DNA of 64,000 nucleotides from positions 62,001 through 126,000 of the forward strand of contig MU385941.1 in the NCBI GenBank assembly GCA_022497145.1, in the 5' to 3' direction. The translations under genes were made by a program, and so were the position numbers. The DNA is from Rostrohypoxylon terebratum (Eukaryota > Ascomycota > Sordariomycetes > Xylariales > Hypoxylaceae). Below the pieces are notes generated by a model. That model did not search any database and was not told where the DNA came from. It worked only from the letters and a program-made list of their open reading frames with translations. Of the stretch, positions 9,210 to 20,245 are shown one piece after another; the first letter of the stretch is position 1; the number at the start of each line of letters is the position of its first letter.

Positions 9210-12040
9210 ATGGAAAACCGACAGGCTGATAGACAAGATGGATTGTTGGTATCGGTCATCGAGAAAGCCGGGATGGAGGCGTTTCAACCTCAAAGCGATG
9301 AAACATCTCGCTCAGAGGGCCAACGAGAATTCAGCGCCATACTATCAAGGACCAAGACAATTGCTCTTATGTCGGCCCTGTCCGAATTAACCCAGCCAGA
9401 TCGAGTCCCTGATTGGCTTCGAATTCATCTAATAGACGTTCTCACTATACTTCCTCAGAGACCAGACGGAGTCCGAGCTGCGCTAGAGTTCGTATTCGCT
9501 GTCCATCCGTCAAGTACGGTGAGGACCTCTGAAGCAGTCACCCCTCAGAAGCAAGGAGCCTACATTACCATGGAAGCTCTCAAGTTAGCTACTAACCTGT
9601 TGTCTGCACCACCTTCTACCGTTGCTCCCGATCAGTGGTACGCTGGCATCGCACCGCAGCTTCTATCTCTCCTTGACGGTAAAGAGGGACCGGACCTCGT
9701 GAGAGCCGCTGCCTATGTCATAGGATTTGGTGTACTAGGAAGGAAGCAACTTGGGGCTCCTGGTAAGGAATATGGAATACTAGGATACGAAGACGGACCA
9801 GCGAAAACATACTAATATCAAAACCAGGGACTCCCGGTTGGAAAGCATTTGCTGAGCCATTGCTTACCAAGATAAACCCGAGCCTATATCGAAAACCTGA
9901 GACAGACCCTCTTGTGTTTAGTTCTGGCCAAGATGAAGTCGTTGATCTACGGAAAGAGATAACCCTAATAGAGGCAGATGAGCTGCATACTGCGCTAAAG
10001 CGCTTGTCGTCTCTACTTGACTCCCATCCAAACCCAGGCTTAAGTAAGAGACTTCTCGCGCCTTTGCTTTCGCCTTTGTGGATATTATCAACATGGCCAC
10101 CTGCAACTAAAGAATTTGACGAGCGATATCGCCATCCAGCCAGTACTCTTCTACGGATATTTCTGAGGCTAGCGGGTTCTCCGGAGAAATATCAAACCCT
10201 TCTCACAAATCTCCTCGCGAATGGAAGCATCGATAGGGCCAAGACGCAATGGGTTTTCAATCTTGTAGGCGACTCGAACCTTCAAGTGAAGCAAATACGA
10301 GAGGATGGAAATGCCGTAGATCTAGTATCAAACCTAGGTCTCCTAGAATATAAATCAGATAAATTTGTGGAACTCTTGGAATCAGTTGGAACGGATTCAG
10401 ATATCTCAGCCCTGTTTCTCAACCTTCTCCGTGGCTCGCTTGGACCCAAAGAGACTGTTCACGAAATAAAGGTCATTGTCGAGGATGAATCGCAGAGGGA
10501 TCCCACGGCCCAGCTTATTGAGGCAAAGGTGCTACAGAAGATGATGGAGAGGGAGACGATGTCTCAAAAACTAATCACAGGCTGGAAACAGCTGCTCGAA
10601 CTTGTGAGCCAATTTTTAGATCGGTCGCAAACTTCATTAACGGGGAGCGATGACACAACATCTTTAGCACTTAGCCTGCTGAATCTTGTGGTGACCGCCC
10701 CTGGTTTCCAAAAGTCAAATGCACCTACCAATATCATCGAATCTATCGAGAAGTCCCTCGAAAGAATCAGCAAATCGGAAGACTCGGATGTATCACAGAC
10801 AGCCCGCAACCTCTCGCTCCTCCTCAAATATCGGGATTCTCTCGACGATCCGTCCGAGCAGACGACAGCGCCAACAGACCGTCAAATAGAGGACCGGAAA
10901 ACCTACAACTTGGCCATATTCTATATCACGCAAGCGGACTCGCCTCCGCCAGTGCGCACGGAAGGTCTAAATCTCATATCCGGCTTGATACGGGCAGGCA
11001 GCCCCATCCTCGACATCCAAGCCACACTCGTGCTCCTATCGTCCCTCCTCAACGAAGAGGACGACTACATCAACCTGACCGTCATCAGGCTCTTCGCGCA
11101 GCTAGCCAACAAACACCCCCGCTCGACGACGAAAGAAATCCTAGACCACTACGTCGACGCCAACGAGCTCGAATCGACAGATGCGCGCCTGCGCTTTGGC
11201 GAAGCCCTGCTGCAAGTGATCCAACGCCTCGGCGAGACCCTCTCCGGCGACCTGGCGACCCAAGTCGGCGAAGCCTTGCTCTCGATCGGCGGCCGGCGCG
11301 CCCACCGCCCCAAAACGAAAGCGAAGCAAGAGCGCGCGGAGCGACTGCAGCAGATGAAAAACAAAGCCGCGCGCACCGCCCGTCCAGGCGAGGCGTCCTC
11401 CCTCGCCTCCCCCCTCTCCGATGATGACGACGACGACGACGACGAAGAACAGACGGAAGAAGAGCGCGCGCGCAACGACATCATAGCGCAGATCGTAGGC
11501 GGCTGGGCCGGCAAGCGCGGGGCCGAGGATATCCGGATGCGCTCCTCGGCCCTCTCCATCTTCTCCGTGTGCGTGGAGACGCACATGGCCGGGCTCGGCC
11601 CATCCCTAATCCAGAACGCAGTCGACCTGTGCTTGAACGTGCTAGCCCTCGAATCGGGCCCCGAGACGGGCATCCTGCGCCGCGCGGCCGTAATCCTGAT
11701 CCACCACGTCGTGCGCGCGCTGGCGGCCGCGCGCGAGAGCGGGAGGAGGCTTGGTTTCGCGCTCGCGGAGCAAAGCCGCGAGGCGGTGGCGCGGTCGCTT
11801 GAGTATGTCGCGCAGACGGATAACGATGGCTTGGTGCAGCAGCACGCGAGGGATGTGGTGGAGAGTCTGCGCAATTGGCAGTTGAGCGCGCTGGTGCCTG
11901 GCGTGGCTGAGATGCGTGGGGAGGGGGTTGGCTCTGCTGCTTTTACGCGGATTGCTGGGTTAGATGTCGGTATTGGTGAGAGGCCGAGCTTGCCTTCCCT
12001 TGAGCCGGGGGTTAGGCCGAAGATCGAGGAGGTTGAGTGA
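9210..12040 (+). CDS. RTP1: RNA polymerase II assembly/nuclear import factor Rtp1 (Tango6-like)
   Basis: Two exons, 9210-9762 and 9828-12040, give 921 residues. The 65-nt intron has GTAAGG, an ACTAAT branch site and CAG, and is phase-consistent (GAPG joined to TPGWKAF). The protein is an all-helical HEAT/armadillo-like solenoid, usual for Rtp1/Tango6, which in yeast (about 980 residues) helps assemble RNA polymerase II and carry it into the nucleus. An acidic run (SDDDDDDDDEEQTEEE) precedes the C-terminal conserved block starting near IIAQIVGGWAGKRGAEDIRMR and containing SLEYVAQTDNDGLVQQHAR, which fits the Rtp1 C-terminal domains. The 3' half is markedly GC-rich, which opens long spurious frames on the opposite strand. 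Identification rests on my memory of the family's C-terminal blocks. Confidence 0.8.
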
Positions 12041-12300
12041 TTTATGGTATATACTAAGTGGTCTGTTTAGTAGATAGCTTGGTAACTACGTTAATCTTTG
12101 ACACTCTTGAGACTTGAGATATCTACATTCCTATCAGCAGAATAGCATATAGTGTTGCCATTTCTTTTCGCGATATACCGTTCTAAATCTGAAAATCGCT
12201 ATACTCGCATTTTGGGTATCATTGCTCTAGCTAGTCATCAAACTCACATAGACCGCTTAGTCTTAGCCCTCCACAGTTTTCCACCCGGTTTCGTAATCAC

Positions 12301-14115
12301 CTAATCGTTCACCAGCGACTTCGGCCACAGTAGTTCCCTGTTCCAAAGACACCGCAACATCCTAACAAGCACGAGGGCCCAGACGAAGATCAGAATAGCA
12401 GCCATAACACACCCGCATATGCGAAGCCCATTGCTGCCTAGGGCTGTGGCTAAAGCCAGGGTCGCGGTGACGAGAGCCGTGTTGGGAAATACGAAGGACC
12501 ACCAGGTCATCTGGAAAGGCATCTTACGCTCGGGGCGCACATATTTCAATAACGAGCCGGCTGACACGAGGAAGAACCATATGCTGAGGCCCCATAGCCA
12601 TATCCCTATGATCGTCGAAAGTAAGCGTAGGATAATGATGCTATGAGTCGAGCCTTGAAAGCTGTCCGGGATGACAACTTGAGATTGTTGGCCAAGGGAG
12701 ACTGCTCTGTGTTAGTATTGGAAGTATTGGGTCTCATATATGGACCAAAAGTCTCACCTATTCCAGCCACTGTGAAACCGCTAGGTCCGATGGAGATGAA
12801 CTGCCAAGGAACTAGCATTAGTAGAGTTACCCATGGAAGCTTATTTCTATTACTTACAACACCGGGTCGTTGCTCATCTCGAGGTAACTTCTGAGTCATG
12901 AGACGGTATATGAACGCTGCACATATCATGAAACTGATGAGAAAGCCGGTGCCTTGTACCGCAATCGCGCACATCCCAATCGCTAGCCTATTGATCGGCG
13001 GGTTTTCTGAAACCACTTCGTTTGCTGCGATCAGTTGACTAGCGAACGGTGCAGATAGAAGTAGAGGGTATCCCGGGAAAACCCATACCGGTGTCATGGT
13101 ATGAATAGGAAAAATCCTGCAGTTGTCACGTTAGAGAAATTCGAGAGCTCGAGATGCAGCATGCTGCTCACTGGGTCGACCATAGGATCAGATACATGCC
13201 GGCGCTCGCTAATACGCTAACTATGATGTAAATCCAGAACAACCATTCCATCGCATGTGAAAGCCACGGTCCGGTTCTAGGAATGCCATATTCACACGTG
13301 TTGATCAAGATAGTTGCTGCCCTACCACTAGAATTAGCCGGGGCATTACAATCGCCCCATGAAATCGCGAACAACTTACGACACGACCTTTTTTGATATG
13401 TAAGTGACAGTGTAGCGATGAGGGCGAGGGGTGAGCTTACCACAGACGGGATGAAAAGAGACTCTGTCTGGTCTAAAAACGAATGCATGAAACTCCCAGG
13501 AACCATGATGAATCTCATCGTGATCAAGACGCAGTTCATGACGAAGAGGCATATGTTGAAGAGAAAAAATATAAGTCCAATGTACCATAGCCAGTCAGCC
13601 TGATACGGAACCCATACTTTTTGGAATTGTCAGACTTGTGTCATTCTTCAATATTCTCAGATAAGCGAAACCTACTGGAATAGAGGACGTTGGCAACGCC
13701 GCCGGTTGCCTACGTTGGCCGTCGTTGAGCATTATGTGACAGATTTTTGATGGTTCAGCTTACCATAGTCTAAATCAGCATTAGCGGTGAGTCGTACGCA
13801 TGGGCGAAATTCGGTGAGAAGATAATTTCATTTACGTTGGCGTACCATCGTGAACCAGGTCCATTGGTGACAGCATATGCGATCCCGAATCCCAATATTT
13901 TTTGCTCCCTTATGCTTTCTCGCATTAGAGATCATCCTCGCTAGACTCTCAGGATTGGGTTGGCCGAAAAGAGGAGTAGGAGAGGGTCTCCTCTTCTCTC
14001 GATGCGATACCGATAAGGCCGGTGAGCCGCTTCGATTAAAATAGTCCTCTGTTGGTGTTACATAGCCATTGAGGGCGGCCTCGACGTCGACCTGATTGGT
14101 CAGAGCTCTGGACAT
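12301..14115 (-). CDS. C4-dicarboxylate/malic acid transporter, TDT (Mae1/SLAC1-like) family
   Basis: Eight exons on the minus strand: 14115-13846, 13709-13676, 13616-13441, 13387-13380, 13327-13172, 13116-12858, 12800-12758 and 12701-12301. They total 448 residues, in phase throughout. Family blocks appear in order: TWFTM joined to ATGGVANVLYS, WLWYIGLIFFLFN, ESLFIPSV-VVS, GPWLSHAMEWLFWIYI, LILWSTQ, MTPVWVFPGYPLLL, FLISFMICAAFIYRLMTQKL, FISIGPSGFTVAGI and IIGIWLWGLSIWFFLVSAGS. About ten membrane helices are expected. The family (S. pombe Mae1, sulfite pump Ssu1, plant SLAC1) moves malate, other dicarboxylates or anions at the plasma membrane. Block order resembles the Mae1 branch more than Ssu1. 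Exon 4 is only 8 nt. The exon 8 acceptor has tandem AGs three bases apart. The initiating ATG at 14115 is the first in frame. Confidence 0.88.
13380..13387 (-). other. 8-nt microexon (exon 4 of the TDT transporter)
   Basis: The minus-strand sequence reads AAAAAAG, then GTCGTGTC, then GTAAGT. Taking these 8 nt as an exon joins IPSV to VVS and then to GRAATILIN. This restores the family segment SVVSxxTILIN in the correct frame. No other donor/acceptor pair between 13441 and 13327 does so. The flanking introns are 53 nt (GTAAGC...AAG) and 52 nt (GTAAGT, GCTAAT branch, CTAG). Confidence 0.75.
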
Positions 14116-15968
14116 TTTGACATGCAAAAGTCGTCAGGAGTTCGAGCGAAGAGCCTTGATATTATGTAAATGCCGACAAGTAATACAGGTTCGACATGAG
14201 CCAGCGCCGAGTGGAAGTTGACGAGAGTTGTCAGGAACACGACAAGGTGAAGTATGACAGACCCGACGTTTGAAATGGACATAGTACGGCTTCGGATGGT
14301 ACCGGAAGCAGGGGAAAAGTCTGTGTGGAAGAGAGCGAAAGGCGAGTAATTTAAACACTCAGAGCAACTAGAGCCCTGAAGGTGTGATAGAATAGCTCTA
14401 ACGTCTATCCTTGGAAGGTGCTGCAAGTAGGTAGATCTAGCTGATCTAGTCTTCACTTGCTTCCCAGGTGTTGAAGGTGGATGCGGGTGGATGCTACATA
14501 AGACTTGGATCTTTGCCGGATTAGCGTTGTCGGCCTTTGAGAAAATGTAACCTCCTGGTTGCTTCTGGGTTCTCTTTATGGCAATGAACTAGGGATCGAT
14601 TATGAATAACGAATGAATGAGGCCGGCTGTGCTGTCTATGAGACCTGTCACTGGTGTATAGGTGTATAGGTTTCTCGGCCGTGACGGTAGACTACTAGGT
14701 ATAGTTGGTAATGTAGTTGGTTACGTAGTAGGTATTTTTTTTATGAAATGTTTTGTAGGTGTGTAATAGATTATAGTGTATTAGAAAGTTGTGTACGGAC
14801 GTTGGTGAGCAGAAACTAGAAACAACAGGTAATAACCTTGGAACCGGTGAGATTCCCTATAGTACTTAGCACACTTAGCACGCTTAGCACAAAGTCAGCC
14901 AAATGTAGCACCCGTTAGATCCCCGCTAGGGAGATCCTTAAGGCTTAGGTGTCTTATCGGTGATAAAGACGAATGGGAATTCAATTTCACGGAAAACCCC
15001 GCATGGTATTTTCAAGCTAGCACCATAGAATGACGGCATAGCGCATGCTTGGACGATATATACCCTTTATTTGAATGTACATCTTTGTCGATGGCGAACA
15101 TTGAATTAAAAAAAATTTGACCAAAATGTCTAAAATTATATAAAGGATCAATTGTATGGAAAAACTACCAAACGTCCGTCCGGTTCGCTTCCGACATGCT
15201 CATTCAGCTGATGTCAGGTCTCCTCGAGAATGTCGATGCTAAAAATAATATCTATTTGGCTGCCGTGGCTGATAAGTGACGCATCATGTAGGAACTGGCA
15301 GACTGGATAGGTACCCGACAATACATGCATGTGCTGTACTGCGTAGTGACATGCTGTTTACCGCCTAAGAGACCTAAGAGACTCCGCTCAATGTTGAGGA
15401 CAGGGCAAATTCAATTGAGCTAGCGCTGGAACTTGGTGGGGTCTTCCGCCTCATCGGTCCAAATTGTCGGGTTGGGGTCGACAACACCTTCCTCTATCTT
15501 ATGTGAATGCCTCACGCAATTGCTTTTCCCCCTGAATAACTTCTTAAGGCTGTCTAAGCCACATCACCCTTCCCAACAAATAAGCTTCCAAGGTTAAATC
15601 TACATCTTTCCTTTTTGCACCTTTTTACCTATATATCGTCGTTGATAGTGTCAAAATTAGCGCTGATTGAACACATTCCTACCTTGTCCTCAGTCTACCT
15701 ACTTAAGACTTAAGTTTTGTCAATTAGCATCTCAATTGCGATATTCGTCATATCAACAATTACATCTTTGATCGTTGCCCCCTCACATACCCTCCCCTAT
15801 ACAAACACACGACTCACGAGCGTCGACCTTCCTGATCAAAGACGTGCACTCTTCCTAGGCCTAGCACGGATGGATATACTACACATATCGTGAAGTTTCA
15901 ATCCTGGGACCTAGGTATCTATAACCTCTAGTTGCCCTTGCGAAATCGAGGACACTCCCTGCCTTGCC
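14116..15968. promoter_or_regulatory. Divergent intergenic region, transporter / PTC6
   Basis: About 1.85 kb between two opposed genes. The half nearest PTC6 (15480-15960) is pyrimidine-rich on the plus strand, as filamentous fungal promoters often are. Short near-repeats such as CTTAGCAC three times (about 14868-14891) and GGTGTATAGGTGTATAGG (about 14653) occur. No gene or named regulatory site is supported. Confidence 0.45.
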
Positions 15969-18005
15969 ATGGTTTTAAGTCGTGGACCGCCGAAGCGGTG
16001 GTCCTTGAATGATACATATGGTTAGTAAACCAGCCTCAGCTTTCGAATCTCAGCCTTCTTTCATGGCACCTGTCTAATATCTTACATCCAATGTCCCGAT
16101 TTCGGCTAACAAGACCCGCCCTTCTACACAGGCTTCATCGCAACTTTCTTCAACGCACAGACGCGAACCTATACCTACAATGCTACCTCGAGATGTATGA
16201 CAGCGAGGCAACAGCAGTCTAGATTGTTGTCAGTGGCACAGGACGCGAATACGACATCATCCCGTACCGAACCGCAGAACCCTCAGACTACTCCCTCTCC
16301 GCGCCATGTTCAACGTGGCTTTCACACGTATTTTGTCACACACCTACCATCCTCCTCCTTACATCCAGATTCGCGCGCTCCAACAGGTCCTCACCATAAA
16401 CTGCCTCGTTCTGCCGCCGCGCCCCATAATGCCGCCACCGGCGCCGCACCCGTATCCCCACCTCACCTACCGTCCAACCGTGACTTGACCGTTGTTCGCA
16501 TCCCTTTACGCAGTGCCAAGCACCACTTTGGAGTTGCCGACTCGAGAGGCTCTCGACCATACAATGAGGATACCAACCAGGCGGGCACTATAGACATGCC
16601 CGCCTTTGCGAAGCGCGGCCCTATTAGCTTAGTCAGAAGTACTATGAACAAAACAGGGGAAGGCACGTCGGCCGATAGTGCATATGGAGACCCCCAGATA
16701 TTCTATTTTGGAGTTTTTGACGGGCATGGAGGTACACAATGCAGCGACTTCCTACGGGACGAGCTTCACGGTTACATAGAAGAGGCAGCCGAAGAGTTCG
16801 AGCTCAAAAGCAGTCTTCGGGCTCTGCGGAAGAATCGAGGTCACAATTCAAGTTCTACCGAGATTCCCCCAACTCGAATCTTATCCGATGCCGAATCAGG
16901 TGGCCAGAAAAAGCTGGATCATATAGACATTAAAGGTTCGGAGACGGTCGCAACCAAAGCTGATATTCCCGAGATCGACAAGAATGGAGTCATCCAGGAA
17001 GTCGGCAATCCCAGTTCCATCGAAGGTGATCAGCCCGTTCCGGCCAAAGCTTCGCTTCCCAAAGCTCTTCGCCTACAGAAAGATCTCGTGGCAGAGTATA
17101 AGAACACGATAGGTGGATATTTCAGGCGCTTTCATCCTCAGCATTTCCATTTAAGGCAGGATCCGGACTCTGTTGAACTTCCCGTTAGTATCGAGACCGT
17201 TCTTACGTATGCCTTTCTCCGCGCCGATCTCGACTTCGTCGCAGCTCAAGCCCGTAAACCAGACCCAGACGATCCTTACGTATCTGACACGGCATTGAAT
17301 TACGACGAAGTGTTGGGAAAGCCACACCATTTCCCCCCATCCGGTCAGTATATTGGTGGACGCACACGGTTCAAGGGTGGTTCGACAGCCTCGGTCGCCC
17401 TTATCTCGACCCCAACACCTGCACCATTCTGGCACCCGGCAGCGAGTTCTACGCTACTAGTCGGGCACGTCGGTGACACGCGCATCCTCTTATGTGAAAC
17501 AGCCACCGGTCTCCCTCGCCCCCTAACTTCAGACCATCGACCGAGCTCCCCGAGCGAGTCCCACAGACTGCGCCGGTTCGCGGCATCTTTCGTGACGGAT
17601 TCGTTCGGCGAGGAACGGATCCAGGGTCTTGCCAATTCTCGGGCTTTCGGAGATATGGCTTCTAAGCGACTGGGCGTCTCCGCAGAACCCGAGATCACCC
17701 GCACAGAGCTGGGACCCGCCCAGTATAGTTTCATCGTCCTCATGTCCGACGGCGTCTCCGGGACGCTGAGCGACCAGGAGATCGTAGACGTGGTCAAAGA
17801 AGCCAAGACCCCGGAGCAGGGCGCGAAGGACGTCGTAGCCTACGCTACCGAGGTAAGCGGCGATGGCGACAACGCGACATGTCTCGTAGTCCGCCTCGGC
17901 GGGTGGGAGCGTAGGAGCGAAGGCGGGCTGGGGAGCTTGGGCACAAAGGAGGTTCGAGACTTTAGACGTAACGAGGCTTTGGATCCGCGACGAGGGATAC
18001 GATAG
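15969..18005 (+). CDS. PTC6: Protein phosphatase 2C, mitochondrial Ptc6-type
   Basis: Preferred model: exon 15969-16020 spliced to 16132-18005 (111-nt intron, GTTAGT donor, GGCTAAC branch, ACACAG), 641 residues. A shorter start at 16197 gives 602 residues with the same catalytic domain. PPM motifs are clear: RPYNEDTNQAGT, VFDGHGGTQ, KGGSTASVALI, GHVGDTRILL, SRAFGDMA, LMSDGVSG and GDGDNATCLVV. These provide the Asp residues for the two-metal centre of Ser/Thr phosphatases. The block RGFHTYFVTHLPSSSLHPDS before the domain is, as I recall, specific to fungal Ptc6, a mitochondrial phosphatase linked in yeast to mitophagy and pyruvate dehydrogenase regulation. A long low-complexity insert follows the DGHGG segment. 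The N-terminus is the uncertain part. Confidence 0.85.
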
Positions 18006-18611
18006 GGGAATGAGGATTAACGAGCATACTTGCATGAACTTGTATACGGGCATAGCCGGTTTGTGCTTATATAAATAAATACACATATAATGGTTTAATA
18101 AAAACAAAATACGACCCATCATTGGTACACTGTAAAGCTGCTTGTTTTAGTGGCTCAGCCACCTAAACTAAATACCCACTAGATTCCAGCAACTTCATCT
18201 ACTAAATTATAGTGAGTAAAGCCTATTAATGTATCGAAAAGCTGGTCTTGAAAATTGCAGGGATCTCAAGCACGGACATCCCTTTACATAGTACAAATGC
18301 CAAAAAACTTGTCCTTGTCCTTGCACCCAATTAGATCTCGTACACATAACAGCTAGAATGGACTTAAGAGCGGGGCTACTGGGGATAAGGCCGGAAATAG
18401 TACAGTACCGCGATAGGAAATTATTGCTAGGTATGCAGGTATGTACCTGGTGCCCAGTGGCTGCCTGGCACACAATATCGTACCTATTTTTTTCGTAAAC
18501 TCTAAGTAAAACGGATCCGTTAGTTTAAGCTCGCCGAGATAAAGTACACTAAAGGCAAACGTAGTTTAACGCGTTTCTCGTGAAATCGTATTCGATTAAG
18601 TAATATTTAAA
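18006..18611. other. Intergenic, 3' flank of PTC6
   Basis: About 600 bp. AATAAAT-rich sequence at 18070-18105 could serve PTC6 polyadenylation. A hairpin with arms TTTAGTGGCT and AGCCACCTAAA lies near 18146-18168. Otherwise nothing is recognised. Confidence 0.5.
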
Positions 18612-19562
18612 ATGCCTTGCGATACATGGGACATCGTTTTATCCGAGGAAGATGAGCCAGCGCCCCGTTGTGAGTACCTAGGTCCTAAGACTTGAGTTAA
18701 GATACTTCTCCAAGATGAATGTGACTAAAATAAACGAAAAGTGCCCAAGACCGTGTGGGAGACAGCCAAAATAGCGTACCGCCGAGTCTCTAAACTCGAT
18801 CGTCCTACCACTGGTCCTGCCGCTCTGCTAGTTGAACTCCCTCCTCGTCAACTGCCGAAGGAAAACTCGAGGCGCCCAGGTCATAATAAACCTTTCTCTG
18901 TCATCACTAGAAGAAAAAACCGTACGTTTTATTACTTCCTCGAAGGCTGTATCGATACCTGATAAGCTGGGCAGAGAATATACTGGCTTTATTGACTCAG
19001 ATATGCGGTCCTTCTAAAACCGGAGCAGGGCTTGTGGAAGAAGTGCGTAACCGCTCCAAAGCTGCCAAATCGACGGACGGATTTACTAGGCAACGCTTGT
19101 GCCTGTTGTTATTATAATGGAAGGGGGTATCGTTGTTCTTTCACTGGCAAGTATCTCGCAAATATTAGATATAATTGTTCTAGAAACTCACTTTTATTTC
19201 CAGCATCCATCATAGTAGCGCCTCGTACACTAGAAAACCCGCCCGCGCCTACACCTCCAGCTACAACACGACAGGCACCTGAGAACCTTTTCGCAGGACA
19301 ACGGGAGTTTATACTTGACCAGGGGTATTTTCATGGGTTACATAAAACTACTTATAAGTTTATGTCAGCAGAGGAAAGGGCGGTTGCTCGAGCCGATTTG
19401 GATGCGAGATTGGAAGCGTTAGAAGCGGTGGAAAAGGAGGAAAATGAAGAGTTGATAATGGCCTCCTCGTTGCTCTCTGACGAGACTAATAATAGAGCGT
19501 TGGATGCTGACCTTTATCAATTACGCCCAGGCACCAGGGCGAGTAGAGACGAACGAGTGTAA
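18612..19562 (+). pseudogene. Uncharacterised multi-exon gene, probably damaged
   Basis: Exon 1 (18612-18669, MPCDTWDIVLSEEDEPAPR) splices in phase over a 72-nt intron to 18742. There the frame continues KTVWETAKIAYRRVSKLDRP. At about 18829-18840 coding character appears to move to another frame, with a stop in the new frame just before, and I find no intron that fits. That second frame then splices (18949-19028) to 19029-19146, which contains NACACCYYNGRGYRCSF. A GC-AG intron (19147-19203) and a last exon to 19562 ending in acidic, helix-prone sequence follow. The CxxCYYNGxGxRCSF pattern resembles a short Cys motif I recall from uncharacterised fungal proteins of unknown function. A one-base indel would explain the frame change. 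An undetected splice is the alternative. Confidence 0.45.
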
Positions 19563-19743
19563 TGGTGCGGTGCAATTGCGCACCTGATTAAAAAATCTGG
19601 GATAATTAGAATGGATTTCTTTTTAGAAATAGTAGGTAGGCCGTATGAGATTGTCCGAATTATTCAAATAAACAGCGGTACATCTGTTTTGGTGCAAATC
19701 CTACGAATTTATAAGTACCTCGGTGAATATCGCTAGTCTTGCA

Positions 19744-19766
19744 CCCCCATCCCCACCCCCACCCCC
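19744..19766. other. C-rich tract; G-quadruplex candidate on minus strand
   Basis: Four runs of 4-5 cytosines separated by one or two bases (CCCCCATCCCCACCCCC and continuing). The minus strand therefore carries four G4-5 runs with very short loops, which satisfies the usual G3+N1-7 quadruplex pattern. The feature is intergenic, about 180 bp after the damaged gene. Confidence 0.6.
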
Positions 19767-20111
19767 TTTTCCCAAGTGGGGTGCTGTCGAGAGTGATTGT
19801 GAACAGCACCAGTAAGCGTTACGTAGAGATAGTAATATGAAGAAAATGAGAGTATGCCAACTAGATATGAGAAGGGTATTAGGAAAATGTTCTGATTTTG
19901 CAATCTGGTCCCAAGTCGTGTTGTGTCAAGACTTACACTACCTACACTGGCTGACTGGGCAGGTAGACCTCAACAAACATAATAGGTTCAAGAAGAGGCG
20001 GACGTCATGTATTTCAGAATTATTGACTGATGATGGAATCCATACGAAAAAAGCGATGGCGAAGAATTATTAAATTCGACGTAAAAAAAAGAAAAATCAA
20101 AAAGACAAAAA

Positions 20112-20245
20112 CAATATCCCAAGGACTTGTTTCGAACCCTCGCGGCTCAGTCGCACATGTTTCTAACCGGGCACTTGCTCGGAATATTACAACAGTTGGT
20201 ACAACTGAGCCAATTGGCCCATTTCAACAAGTTCTTGGGATATTG
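20112..20245. repeat. 134-bp imperfect palindrome (MITE-like or hairpin RNA candidate)
   Basis: The outer arms 20112-20131 and 20226-20245 are 20-bp inverted repeats with one mismatch (CAATATCCCAAGGACTTGTT against its complement with A for G). Inside them a second pair, 20144-20156 and 20199-20211, is complementary over 13 positions, with two differences that would be G-U pairs in RNA. The centre can form a small CCG-GC/GC-CGG hairpin. On the minus strand the element also holds a TGGCTCAGTTG stretch resembling a tRNA A box and a GGTTCGAAAC stretch resembling a B box, with T-runs just beyond it. I see no clear target-site duplication. Confidence 0.7.

Noticed and set aside
11141..11874. Long open frames on the minus strand (147 and 241 codons)
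   Set aside because: They are antisense to the GC-rich 3' half of RTP1, whose plus-strand frame carries the conserved protein. High GC keeps the opposite strand open.
16306..16488. Second plus-strand ATG frame inside the PTC6 leader
   Set aside because: It lies within the PTC6 exon in another frame, is Pro-rich and has no independent support.
20112..20245. Calling the palindrome a tRNA gene
   Set aside because: A-box- and B-box-like strings are present, but the 3' side of the T-stem is missing and the pairing is a long hairpin and not a cloverleaf.
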